From Rhizobium sp. 16-488-2b (GTDB taxonomy: Bacteria > Pseudomonadota > Alphaproteobacteria > Rhizobiales > Rhizobiaceae): a DNA stretch of 64,000 bases. Location of the stretch: NCBI RefSeq assembly GCF_017741815.1, contig NZ_JAGHMF010000012.1, positions 62,001 through 126,000 on the forward strand. Direction: 5' to 3'. The translations under genes and the position numbers were made by a program. Below, one piece after another: positions 17,934-27,073 of the stretch. Numbering within the stretch: the first letter of the stretch is position 1; each line of letters opens with the position of its first letter. The notes below the pieces were generated by a model, which had not been told where the DNA came from, did no database searches, and was given only the letters and a program-made list of their open reading frames with translations.

Positions 17934-18502
17934 CATCGACGTCGCGTTCCTAGCGACGTGCTTAGATCCTCGGGACGAGTTGGAGGAGGACGTCGAGGAG
18001 GAGGAAATGCTTGCATCCTCAAAGCGTTAGCGACGGCATCGATCCATCGCCGCGTCATCCTCGGCCTTGTGCCGAGGATCTAAGCACGGTTCCACTTGCT
18101 CGACGTGAGTGGACACTTGGCGCGAGTTTCCAACGGTTGGATTATGTCCGAAACACGGCTGGACCCGCACCGCCGGGGCCATCACCGTCGCATTCCAGGC
18201 AACGTGTTTAGATCCTCGGGACGAGCCCGAGGATGACGTCGAGAGTGGGAAACGCCTGCATCCTCAAAGTGTTAGCAACCGGCATCCGTCCATCGCCTCG
18301 TCATCCTCGGGCTCGTCCCGAGGATCTAAGCACGGCCCCACTTGCTCAACGTGAGTGGACACTTGGCGCGCGCTTCCAACGATCGGCGGCAGCTGGACCC
18401 TCATCGCAAGTACCACCACCGTCGCATTCCGGGCTACGTGCTTAGATCCTCGGGACGAGCCCGAGGATGACGTCGAAAGTGAGGAAACGCCGTTTCTTCA
18501 AT
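17934..18502. repeat. Palindromic repeat array, second subfamily (246-bp period)
   Basis: The 680-base gap between tyrS and the AsmA-like gene holds five hairpin copies. Left-type ends start at 18053 and 18299 (246 bp apart). Right-type ends (cttagATCCTCGGGACGAG...) lie near 17959, 18207 and 18441. Outer palindromes match those of the suf arrays, but the interior differs: here it contains CTTGCTCgACGTGAGTGGAC, TTGGCGCG and a CACCGTCGCATTCC block, instead of the CGCAACGGT interior. No gene is seen in this stretch. Confidence 0.88.
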
Positions 18503-18537
18503 GAGTTAGCAACAGACACCTCCGACGCCCGCGCGCC

Positions 18538-21500
18538 TCACTGAAACTCGAAAATATTCCGGAACACCCCGGGCGCGATGATCGATAGCGGGTTGATCGT
18601 GAGGTTCGGCGCATCGAGCTTACCCGTCAGCTTGAAGGTGATGCCGATCAGGCCGCGGTCGGTGCCGTTGCCTAGGATGATGCCGATGATCGGGAGCTCG
18701 GCGAACAGACGGTTCAGACCATAGGCCGGCATGAACGTGCCGTTCATGTCCATGTTGCCGCGAACGTCGCGCAGCGTGCCCTGGAACACCGCACCGACCT
18801 GGTCGCCGCGCACCACGCCATTCTCGATGCTGACGACACCATTTCTTGAAAAGATACGGGCGAAGCCGCGCTGGAAGCGCTGGGCCGAGGTGTCGATGTC
18901 GCGCTTGACGGCAGCGTTCAGGCTGCGTTGCTCCTGGCCGACGGGCGTCGAGACGATCGAATGCAGGCGCTGCTCGTTGACGATCGAGAAGCGGCGCACG
19001 TCGACCGATCCGTCCCAGTCGTCGCCGGCGCCGAGCCGGATCGAAAGGTTGAGCAGGCCGCCGCGCATATGCTGGTAGAGGTCGGCGAAGCGCGAGACCG
19101 CGCCGGCATCGCCGCTAGTGATGTTGATGACACCGTTGCCTTGCGTCTGCGCCACGACGGCCTCGCCGCTGCCGGTGACGCCGGAGAGGTTGAGAGACTG
19201 AATGCGGCTGCCCTGCGCGGCATAAGTCAGCTGCACATTCTGCAGCTTCTCGTCGTTGAAGCCGACGACGCTGTCGAGCTTGGCCTTGAGCGAAATGCTG
19301 CCGTCGTTCTTCGACCCACCGTCACCCTTGTCGCCGCTGCCTGATTTGATCCGCGCCAGAACCGGCCGCACATCGGCGCTGCTGCCGGAGACCGAGACGT
19401 CCATGCCGCCCTTGACGCGGCGAAGCGAGATCGCGAAATTGTCGAGCGACGACAGTTTCACGCTGTCGAAATCGGCCTTCTGCAGATTGCCCTTGCTGAG
19501 CGTCAGCGCGCCGGTCGCGCCAAATCCGTCGCCTTTCAGCACGAAATTCTTGATCTGCAGATTGTCGTCGGGACCGGAAATCTCGAAATCGGCGGTGGCG
19601 CCGATGCCGCTTCCCTTGGACCAGCCGATCCAGGGCAGATCGAGCCGCGCCTTGCCGAGATCGAGCGAGACCGATTGGCGATCCTTGTCGATGCGATTGA
19701 GCTCGACGCTGATCGGCCCATCGATGATATCCGACAGTCCCGGCAGGATCTTCTCGCGCTGATCGTTGCTGAGCGTCGCCGTCACGTTTTGCTGCGGCTG
19801 GGTGTCGGAGGACTTGTCGGTCGGCTCCACCAGCTTGACCGTCGCCGGCACGCCGTCGATATCGCCCTTGCCGTCGAGGACCACCTGCTTCGGATCGGCA
19901 GTCAGCACGCCGTCGAGATTGGTGATCTTGCGCCCCGATATCGCCTTGGCGACGTCGAGGTCCTGCAGTTGCAACGTCGCCTTCCATTCGACGGGCGGCG
20001 GGTTCTGCGAGGCGATAAGGCCGATACGGGCCTGCACCGAAGCGGTCACGTTGCCCTTCAGGTCTTCGGGCACGAAACCCGCCCGCTGCAGCACCTGGAT
20101 CGGCTTGAAGGTCAGCAATTCGCCGATCGCGTCGGCCGCACCCGAGATCGGCAGGTTGAGCTCGGCCATCAGCGGCTTTTCATAGGTCGACGGCAGGATG
20201 AAGGTGCCCTCGCCGACATCGACCGATCTCCCCGATGGGAAGAACGACTTGCCTCGTTTGATCAAGATCGTCGCCTTCGGTCCGACAAGATCGAAATGAG
20301 CATCCGTGTCCCGGATCGGCGGGATGTCACCGGTCACGTTCAGGCGTGTATCGGCGATGTCGAACGAAATCTGAATCTGGTTCTCGTCCAGCTTCAACCC
20401 CTTGCCCACCGCCTCTTCCAGCCGGCCGAACGGGATGAAGACGTTGATGGACGCATTGGTGACGGTACCGCCATACAGATTGCGCTCCACCCACTCGCGA
20501 CCCTTCGACGCCATCCAGAAGGGCCAGAGCTGCTTCACCGCCGTGGTCTGCAGCTGCTGCGACTGGCCGGAGAAGCTGATCTCGGGCGATTTGTCGCCGA
20601 AACGGACGCGTAGCGAACCGTAGAGCGAGCCGGCTGGGCTGGACACCGCCATATTGGCGAATTGCAGCTCGCGGGTCGCGGCAGTATAGCGCCCCGTCGC
20701 CTTGATATCGAAGGCGAGCGGCTGTTCGCCCGATGTGACAGGCGCTGCCGTGCCGCCGCTGATCAGGAGATCGACGCCGAACCCCTTTTCGGCCCCCGCG
20801 TCGATCTTGTCGAGGTCGATCAGCGCGCCGTTGAAGGGCACGGTCGTCGGCCCAAACTGCAGTTGCGAGCGCGCGATCTCCAGCGACTGCTTGGTAAAAT
20901 CATAGGCGAGATTGATGCGTCCGCCCGTTAGCGGCTGCTCGTCGCCGTCCATGTAGAACTTGCCCGGCTGCAGATTGACCGCTGCGACAAGTGACGGCTT
21001 GGACGCATCACCGCCACGCACGGCCGAAATCATCGTATCGGCCAGTCCGTCGACTCCCTGCCTGATCTCGCCGATCGCGTTGCGCTTCAGCGTAAACGGT
21101 GCGAGGTCGGCGCCGGCAAGCTCACCCGTGAGCCGTGACGTACGACCATCTGTCTTTTCGGTTCCAAGGTGCAGCGTCGTCACGCGGCCGTTGATCGCGA
21201 CCTCGCCATCGAGCTGCAGCGCGCGATCAGCATTTCTCGAGAACACCAGGCTGTTGACGACGATGGACAGCGGTCCGTTGGCCGTATCCGCCAGCTTGAT
21301 GTTGAGACCCTCAAGCTTGATCGACTTGGTGCCGCCGCGATCGACGAAGCCGTCGAGAACATCCAGCTGCTCGAAGGCCGTCTCCATCGCCGCCGGGATC
21401 TGGTCGATCCTGAGATTATCAAGCTTGACCGGATCGCCGGAGGGCAGAAGCGCGGTGTCGAGCGCGATATCCTGCGCTTCCACCTGCGCGATCGCGATGC

Positions 21501-21936
21501 GTCCGCGGAAAAGCTGCAGCGGATCGAGCGCCATGCGCATCGCGCCTGTGGTCGACATGTGCTGGCCGCTCTTCTCGTCGATCAGGTTGACGTCGCGCGC
21601 CTCAAGCGCCAGCCGCATGTTGGAGGTGAAGCGAATGACGGTGGAGCCGACCTCGGCCCGGTAGCGTGGCCCGATCGCCGAATTCAGCGCCGATTGCGCC
21701 TGCCGCGACAAGGGTTCGTCGAAGATACCGCTTTCGACCGTGAAAATGATGGCGGCGATGATGAAGATCAGCACACCGATGCAGCCGCCGGCAAGGCTCG
21801 CGGTGCGGCGCATGCGCGAGCGCATGGGCGGGCAATGCACGATCAGCGGATCTTCCGTCCGCGCCGAGGGGAGATCGTGCAGCGCGACGATATCTTTCTT
21901 GCGGAATCTAACCTTCTCGCCGCGGATCGCCGACAT
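18538..21936 (-). CDS. Large AsmA-like/DUF3971 envelope protein
   Basis: A protein of about 1,132 residues with one N-terminal membrane helix (GGCIGVLIFIIAAIIFTVES, near residues 50-70) and a long, mostly beta periplasmic part. The middle holds a DUF3971 region and the end an AsmA C-terminal-like domain (NGVVSIENGVVRGDQVGAVF, then PIIGIILGNGTDRGLIGITF). The architecture is that of YhdP/AsmA-type proteins, large bridge-like proteins implicated in lipid transport and outer-membrane homeostasis. The M28 start of the frame (21936) is preferred because it leaves room for a promoter shared with the divergent peroxiredoxin. Function is inferred from fold family only. Confidence 0.85.
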   Translation of the reverse strand: MSAIRGEKVRFRKKDIVALHDLPSARTEDPLIVHCPPMRSRMRRTASLAGGCIGVLIFIIAAIIFTVESGIFDEPLSRQAQSALNSAIGPRYRAEVGSTVIRFTSNMRLALEARDVNLIDEKSGQHMSTTGAMRMALDPLQLFRGRIAIAQVEAQDIALDTALLPSGDPVKLDNLRIDQIPAAMETAFEQLDVLDGFVDRGGTKSIKLEGLNIKLADTANGPLSIVVNSLVFSRNADRALQLDGEVAINGRVTTLHLGTEKTDGRTSRLTGELAGADLAPFTLKRNAIGEIRQGVDGLADTMISAVRGGDASKPSLVAAVNLQPGKFYMDGDEQPLTGGRINLAYDFTKQSLEIARSQLQFGPTTVPFNGALIDLDKIDAGAEKGFGVDLLISGGTAAPVTSGEQPLAFDIKATGRYTAATRELQFANMAVSSPAGSLYGSLRVRFGDKSPEISFSGQSQQLQTTAVKQLWPFWMASKGREWVERNLYGGTVTNASINVFIPFGRLEEAVGKGLKLDENQIQISFDIADTRLNVTGDIPPIRDTDAHFDLVGPKATILIKRGKSFFPSGRSVDVGEGTFILPSTYEKPLMAELNLPISGAADAIGELLTFKPIQVLQRAGFVPEDLKGNVTASVQARIGLIASQNPPPVEWKATLQLQDLDVAKAISGRKITNLDGVLTADPKQVVLDGKGDIDGVPATVKLVEPTDKSSDTQPQQNVTATLSNDQREKILPGLSDIIDGPISVELNRIDKDRQSVSLDLGKARLDLPWIGWSKGSGIGATADFEISGPDDNLQIKNFVLKGDGFGATGALTLSKGNLQKADFDSVKLSSLDNFAISLRRVKGGMDVSVSGSSADVRPVLARIKSGSGDKGDGGSKNDGSISLKAKLDSVVGFNDEKLQNVQLTYAAQGSRIQSLNLSGVTGSGEAVVAQTQGNGVINITSGDAGAVSRFADLYQHMRGGLLNLSIRLGAGDDWDGSVDVRRFSIVNEQRLHSIVSTPVGQEQRSLNAAVKRDIDTSAQRFQRGFARIFSRNGVVSIENGVVRGDQVGAVFQGTLRDVRGNMDMNGTFMPAYGLNRLFAELPIIGIILGNGTDRGLIGITFKLTGKLDAPNLTINPLSIIAPGVFRNIFEFQ

Positions 21937-22054
21937 GCGCCTCGCCTGTCTCCCTGTTCTGTGATTGGACCAGACTGGCTGGACGGCGATTTGTCCAATA
22001 TATATCTGGCAAATCACCTCTTATCCACAAACCCGGCAAAAGAAAGGTTTCCCC

Positions 22055-22528
22055 ATGGCGGAACTCAGCATCGGCTCCAGCGCGCCCGACTTCGATCTCC
22101 CGCGCGATGGCGGCGGACGCGTGAAGCTGACGGATTTCCGCGGCAAGGCATTGGTTATTTTCTTTTATCCGAAGGACGACACGTCAGGCTGCACGACCGA
22201 ATCGATCGCCTTCACCTCCCTTGCCGACGAGTTCGAAAAGGCCGGCGCCGCCGTCATCGGCATGTCGCCGGATTCGGCTGCCTGCCATGATCGCTTCATC
22301 AAGAAGCACAAGCTCGGCGTGACGCTCGCGGCCGACGAGGAGAAGACCACGCTGGAGGCCTATGGCGTCTGGAAACAGAAGAGCATGTATGGCCGCAGCT
22401 ACATGGGCGTTGAGCGCACGACATTCCTGATCCGGCCGGATGGCACGATCGCCACGATCTGGCAGAAGGTGAAGGTCGCGGGCCACGCCGAAGCCGTGCT
22501 GACGGCGGTCCAGAATCTCGCCTCCTGA
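22055..22528 (+). CDS. bcp: PrxQ/Bcp-type peroxiredoxin
   Basis: A 157-residue thiol peroxidase. The peroxidatic cysteine is C46 in YPKDDTSGCTTES. The usual nearby resolving cysteine five residues on is absent (Ile-Ala there), but C77 in SPDSAACHDRF sits where PrxQ enzymes of the alpha-3 type keep theirs. ATG 22055 has AAAGG 7 bases upstream. It is divergent from the AsmA-like gene and reduces hydroperoxides with thioredoxin as likely donor. Confidence 0.93.
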   Translation: MAELSIGSSAPDFDLPRDGGGRVKLTDFRGKALVIFFYPKDDTSGCTTESIAFTSLADEFEKAGAAVIGMSPDSAACHDRFIKKHKLGVTLAADEEKTTLEAYGVWKQKSMYGRSYMGVERTTFLIRPDGTIATIWQKVKVAGHAEAVLTAVQNLAS

Positions 22529-22653
22529 GTGTGGCGAGAGTAAACTCCAAAAATTCGCCCATGCGTTGAATAAGGCCAAATCTAAGGCTTTGTTAACCTT
22601 AACAGTGTGTAATCGACCCAATTGAGGCAGGTCCGTCAGTTGGGAGATTCTCC

Positions 22654-23961
22654 GTGGCGCACACACAGCAGAACGGCGTATTCGGCAAGCAAAAACAGGA
22701 GCATATCCTGATCCTTGCCAGCGGCGATCGGGTTCGTCACCTGACCGTCAAGCCGTGGATGGCGGCAATCGCGTTCTGCTTCGTGGGCGTTTTCGCCATC
22801 GGCTACCTGCTCGCAACCTCCTATCTGGTGCTGCGTGACGATCTGATTGGCGCAACCATGGCGCGCCAGGCGCGCATGCAGCATGACTACGAGGATCGCA
22901 TCGCGGCACTGCGCGCCCAGGTCGATCGCGTCACCTCCCGCCAGCTGCTCGATCAGCAGGTCGTGGAAGACAAGGTCGACAAGCTGATGGAACAGCAGCA
23001 GGCGCTGACCTCGCGCCGCGGCAAGCTCGGCCAGCTACTTGACCGCGCCGAAAGTTCCGGCCTCGACGCCAAGACCGAAACGCCCGCCTCCGCCTATGCG
23101 CCCGAGACCAAAGGCAAGCGCGCCGAATTGCCCGCCGCCATGCAGGCGATCGAACGGCAGCTCGCGGGTGACGCAACGCCGGCCGACGTGACGCCTGACA
23201 ACTCGACGCTCTCCTACGTTCCCGCCCGCGAAACCATGGGCGACCGCGCCGACCGCGTCTTCTCCAAGGTGACACTCTCGCTCAAAGGGATCGAGCAGCG
23301 CCAGCGCGACCGCGTCAGCCAGCTGACGACGGATGCGACCGATGCTTCGGCTGCGATTTCCAACGTGCTGACCCGCTTCCAGATCCGCGTCCCCTCGGAA
23401 ACGGCAAGCGTCAAGCCGGACGCGGACAGCGCCGTTGGCGGTCCCTATGTCGAGCCCGAGAGCGGCGACGACTTCGACAATTCGCTGGCACAGCTCGACA
23501 CCGCCCTCACCCGGCTCGAAACCGTGCGCAACACTGCCTCGTCGCTTCCCTTCCAGAACCCCGCCATCGGCAAGGAAATCACCAGCCCCTTTGGCAACCG
23601 CCGCGATCCATTCCTCGGTCGGCTGGCGCTGCATTCCGGCGTCGATTTCCGCTTCGCACCCGGCGAAAAGGTCCGCCCGACCGCGCCCGGCAAGGTGGTC
23701 ACGGCCGGCTGGACCGGCGGTTATGGCAACATGGTCGAGATCGACCACGGCAATGGCATCTCTACCCGCTACGGCCACATGTCCGAAGTTCTGGTCAAGG
23801 TCGGTGACACTGTTGGCCGTGAGGATACGATCGGTCTCGCCGGCAGCACGGGCCGCTCCACGGGCACGCATCTGCATTACGAAGTGCGCCAGAATGGCCG
23901 CGCCGTGGACCCGATCTACTTCATCAGCGCCGGCACGAAACTCGCCAGCTATATAAACTGA
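22654..23961 (+). CDS. M23 (LytM) family peptidase, membrane-anchored
   Basis: A 435-residue protein with one membrane helix near residues 37-60, a long periplasmic coiled coil (about 70-250) and a C-terminal LytM domain. The zinc ligands are recognisable: LHSGVDFR (His, Asp) and GTHLHYEVR (HxH). The intact set suggests an active peptidoglycan endopeptidase. The coiled-coil-plus-LytM plan resembles rhizobial and Caulobacter cell-wall/division factors. Start is GTG 22654, preceded by GGGAG. Confidence 0.92.
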   Translation: MAHTQQNGVFGKQKQEHILILASGDRVRHLTVKPWMAAIAFCFVGVFAIGYLLATSYLVLRDDLIGATMARQARMQHDYEDRIAALRAQVDRVTSRQLLDQQVVEDKVDKLMEQQQALTSRRGKLGQLLDRAESSGLDAKTETPASAYAPETKGKRAELPAAMQAIERQLAGDATPADVTPDNSTLSYVPARETMGDRADRVFSKVTLSLKGIEQRQRDRVSQLTTDATDASAAISNVLTRFQIRVPSETASVKPDADSAVGGPYVEPESGDDFDNSLAQLDTALTRLETVRNTASSLPFQNPAIGKEITSPFGNRRDPFLGRLALHSGVDFRFAPGEKVRPTAPGKVVTAGWTGGYGNMVEIDHGNGISTRYGHMSEVLVKVGDTVGREDTIGLAGSTGRSTGTHLHYEVRQNGRAVDPIYFISAGTKLASYIN

Positions 23962-24119
23962 ACGATCCCGCTAACGGTGGTTTTACCTCAACAACCCTGA
24001 GACCGCGCCGGTTCCTTGACTTCTCAACCGTTTCAGCCTATGTGGCGCTGCATTGCGGCATGCAATCCCGCCGACTCAAGCCTGAGCCTGGCCGAACCGG
24101 AACGGAAACAGTTTTCCCT

Positions 24120-25634
24120 TTGACGACATTTGCTGATCTTGGCTTGAGCCAAAAAGTGCTTTCCGCTGTCACCGACGCGGGCTACACGGTGCCAACACCT
24201 ATTCAGGCTGGCGCGATTCCGTTTGCGCTTCAGCGCCGCGACATTTGCGGCATCGCACAGACGGGCACCGGCAAGACCGCTTCCTTCGTTCTGCCGATGC
24301 TGTCGCTGCTCGAAAAGGGCCGCGCCCGCGCTCGCATGCCGCGCACGCTGATCCTCGAGCCGACCCGCGAACTCGCCGCCCAGGTGGCTGAGAACTTCGA
24401 GAAGTACGGCAAGAACCACCGCCTCAACGTCGCGCTTCTGATCGGCGGCGTTTCGTTCGAAGAGCAGGATCGCAAGCTCGAGCGTGGCGCCGACGTCCTC
24501 ATCTGCACCCCCGGCCGCCTGCTTGACCATTTCGAGCGCGGTAAGCTCCTGATGAGCGGCGTCGAGATCTTCGTCATCGACGAAGCCGACCGCATGCTCG
24601 ACATGGGCTTCATTCCCGATATCGAACGCATCGCCAAGATGATCCCGTTCACCCGCCAGACGCTGTTCTTCTCGGCGACCATGCCGCCGGAGATCCAGAA
24701 GCTGGCAGATCGCTTCCTTCAGAACCCGGAACGCGTCGAAGTCGCCAAGCCGGCTTCCGCTTCCAAGACCATCACGCAGCGATTCGTCGCCGCCCATGGC
24801 AAGGATTACGAAAAGCGTTCGACGCTCCGTGATCTCATCCGCGCCCAGGAAGAGCTGAAGAACGCCATCATCTTCTGCAACCGCAAGAAGGACGTTGCCG
24901 ATCTGTTCCGCTCGCTGGAACGTCACGGCTTCTCCGTCGGCGCGCTGCATGGCGACATGGACCAGCGTTCGCGCACGACCATGCTGCAGAATTTCCGCGA
25001 CGGCCAGCTCCAGCTTCTGGTGGCATCCGACGTCGCGGCCCGTGGTCTGGATATCCCCGATGTCAGCCACGTCTTCAATTTCGATGTGCCCATCCATGCG
25101 GATGACTACGTGCATCGCATCGGCCGTACCGGCCGCGCAGGCCGTGCAGGCTCTGCTTTCACCATCGTCACCAGCCGCGACCAGAAGTTCACCGACGCGA
25201 TCGAAAAGCTGATCGGTGAGAAGATCGAATGGCACAATGGCGACCTCTCGTCGTTGCCGCCGGCCGAGCCGAGCCGTGACGACGATCGCTCGCGCCGCAA
25301 GGGCGGCCGTGAGCGGGATAAGGACCGTGGCCGCGGCAGAAATCGTTCGGGTCATAAATCTGATATCGCCGCCGAGGATAATGGCGTCGAGACGATCGAA
25401 ACAGCAGCCGCACCGGTACAAGCCGCACCAGCAAGGGTCGAAAGCGTGAAGCAAGAGCGCAAAGCAGAAAACAACAGGCAGAACAACAACGCGCGCGACC
25501 GCCGCCCTTATCCGGCTAACGATGACAATCGCGACCGCCGCCGCTACCGCGACCACGATGACGGCCCGACTCCAGTTGGCTTCGGCGACGACATCCCCGC
25601 CTTCATGCTGATCACGGCAAACGCCAAGATTTGA
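24120..25634 (+). CDS. rhlE: DEAD-box RNA helicase (RhlE type)
   Basis: An ATP-dependent RNA helicase of about 504 residues. Motifs in order: Q motif (YTVPTPIQAGAIP), AQTGTGKT, PTRELAAQ, TPGRLLDH, DEADRMLDMGF, SAT, ARGLDIPDV, HRIGRTGRAGRAG. A basic, Arg/Asp/Asn-rich tail of about 130 residues is typical of RhlE and likely binds RNA. Homologues begin at TTFADLGLSQ, which is the TTG at 24120 here; an ATG at 24060 is an alternative with no better ribosome site. Likely roles are cold adaptation and ribosome or RNA turnover. Confidence 0.93.
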   Translation: MTTFADLGLSQKVLSAVTDAGYTVPTPIQAGAIPFALQRRDICGIAQTGTGKTASFVLPMLSLLEKGRARARMPRTLILEPTRELAAQVAENFEKYGKNHRLNVALLIGGVSFEEQDRKLERGADVLICTPGRLLDHFERGKLLMSGVEIFVIDEADRMLDMGFIPDIERIAKMIPFTRQTLFFSATMPPEIQKLADRFLQNPERVEVAKPASASKTITQRFVAAHGKDYEKRSTLRDLIRAQEELKNAIIFCNRKKDVADLFRSLERHGFSVGALHGDMDQRSRTTMLQNFRDGQLQLLVASDVAARGLDIPDVSHVFNFDVPIHADDYVHRIGRTGRAGRAGSAFTIVTSRDQKFTDAIEKLIGEKIEWHNGDLSSLPPAEPSRDDDRSRRKGGRERDKDRGRGRNRSGHKSDIAAEDNGVETIETAAAPVQAAPARVESVKQERKAENNRQNNNARDRRPYPANDDNRDRRRYRDHDDGPTPVGFGDDIPAFMLITANAKI

Positions 25635-25638
25635 CAGG

Positions 25639-26058
25639 ATGGGTAGCCCCGGCATTGATTTTCCGGGTCTCGGCGTAGGATTGGTTATCCTGCGCCACAA
25701 AAAGATCCTCCTCTACAAGCGCGTCAAGGCGCCTGAAGCCGGCCACTGGAGCATCGTGGGCGGCAAGGTGGATCATATGGAGCCGGCCGAACAGGCGGCG
25801 AAACGCGAGGCCGAGGAAGAAAGCGGCCTTGAAATCGGCCGCGTCAGCCTTCTCGGCCAGACCGAGGTGATCAGCGACGCCGACCGCCAGCACTGGATCT
25901 CGCTTCTCTATATCGCCGAAGACTATGCCGGCGAACCTGCTTTGACCGAGCCCGACAAGCTGTCGGATTTCGGCTGGTTTTCGCGCAACGATCTGCCGCA
26001 ACCGCTCTCCGCTTTCGCTGCGGCCGCCATTGGCCATCTCGGCCCGGAACAGTTCTAG
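25639..26058 (+). CDS. NUDIX hydrolase
   Basis: A 139-residue hydrolase with a perfect NUDIX box, GGKVDHMEPAEQAAKREAEE then ESGLEI, which coordinates the metal for cleavage of nucleoside diphosphate-linked substrates. It starts four bases after the helicase stop and is probably cotranscribed. The substrate (mutagenic nucleotides, NADH, caps) cannot be assigned. Confidence 0.92.
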   Translation: MGSPGIDFPGLGVGLVILRHKKILLYKRVKAPEAGHWSIVGGKVDHMEPAEQAAKREAEEESGLEIGRVSLLGQTEVISDADRQHWISLLYIAEDYAGEPALTEPDKLSDFGWFSRNDLPQPLSAFAAAAIGHLGPEQF

Positions 26059-26083
26059 AATTGAAGTTTCAAAGCGCGGCCGA

Positions 26084-26401
26084 TCACTCCGCCCGCATCG
26101 CCGCCTCGTAAGCCAGCCGCACCCATCCCGCCATCAGATCCGGATCGTCATAGGCGTCGTCGGGGATCGACCAGTACGGCATCTTCACCGGCTTGCCGGT
26201 CTTTCCCTCATAGGTCCACTGGCTGGCGCCGGCTTCGGCGAAGGCGGGCGAACTGACGTCATCGGCCTTCAAAAGCATGTCGCCGCGAAACTCGAGCGCG
26301 ATGATCCGGCCGAGATGATAGATCCCCTTGCCGCCGAACATGCGCTTGATGGTGACGGGGCCAAGCCCCTGGAACATCTCTTCGATTTCGGCCGCGTCCA
26401 T
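26084..26401 (-). CDS. TfoX/Sxy N-terminal domain protein
   Basis: A 105-residue protein with the TfoX N-terminal domain only: TIKRMFGGKGIYHLGRIIAL and MPYWSIPDDAYDDPD are diagnostic. Full-length Sxy/TfoX controls competence in gammaproteobacteria; stand-alone N-domain proteins are common in rhizobia and lack an assigned role. It lies 13 bases downstream of the flavin reductase gene, on the same strand. Confidence 0.88.
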   Translation of the reverse strand: MDAAEIEEMFQGLGPVTIKRMFGGKGIYHLGRIIALEFRGDMLLKADDVSSPAFAEAGASQWTYEGKTGKPVKMPYWSIPDDAYDDPDLMAGWVRLAYEAAMRAE

Positions 26402-26414
26402 GATCGTGCCCGCC

Positions 26415-26909
26415 TTACAGAGTGTAGTAATCGCGGTTCATGTAGAACAGCGCCGGCTTCGCCTCGTCGAACCGCACCGCCATGACCTCGCCGAAGATGA
26501 TGTGATGCGTCGTCATTTCCTTGATCTCCGTCACCCGGCAATCGAAGGAGGCGAGCGCGTCCATGAGCACGGGCGCACCGGTGACCAGCTTGTCGAAACG
26601 GCCCGTCGAGAAACGATCGCCGTCTTCCATTTTCGTGCGCCCGGAAAATGCGTCGGCCAGCGCCTGGTGATGCGCGCCCAGCGTATTCAGCGCGAAGATC
26701 CCGCTGCGGAAGAAAATCTCGTTCTTCGGATTGCTGTTGTTGAGGCAGACCAGCACCGTCGCCGGACTGTCCGAGACGGAGCAGGCCGCCGTGATCGTCA
26801 CCCCGCGCCGCTGGTCGCCGACCGCGGTCGTCACCAACTGAACGTGCCCGCCAAAGCGGCTCATCGCGTCCCTGTAAAGGCCGGGATCGATCGGTTGCTT
26901 GCTCAACAA
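26415..26909 (-). CDS. Flavin reductase (RutF/HpaC-like)
   Basis: A 164-residue FMN-binding flavin reductase domain protein. YRDAMSRFGGHVQLVTT, RGVTITAACSVSDSPATVLVCLN and FALNTLGAHHQALADAFSGR follow the family order. Such proteins use NAD(P)H to supply reduced flavin to a two-component monooxygenase. No partner monooxygenase is nearby. I prefer a TTG start at 26909 with GGAG 7 bases upstream; ATG starts at 26945 or 26957 are possible but would precede the family's usual N-terminus. Confidence 0.85.
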   Translation of the reverse strand: MLSKQPIDPGLYRDAMSRFGGHVQLVTTAVGDQRRGVTITAACSVSDSPATVLVCLNNSNPKNEIFFRSGIFALNTLGAHHQALADAFSGRTKMEDGDRFSTGRFDKLVTGAPVLMDALASFDCRVTEIKEMTTHHIIFGEVMAVRFDEAKPALFYMNRDYYTL

Positions 26910-27073
26910 AATTTCACTCCACGAACACACGCATTTCGCGCGCATTATGACGGTCATAGGTTATCTTTTCTACAAACCGATGCCGAAAAGCGACCAATCC
27001 GCGCGTTTTTCTTTGACGATCCATTCCGGACGGATAAAAGAGCAGGAATAAACGGTTGGGGCGTGCATCTTTC

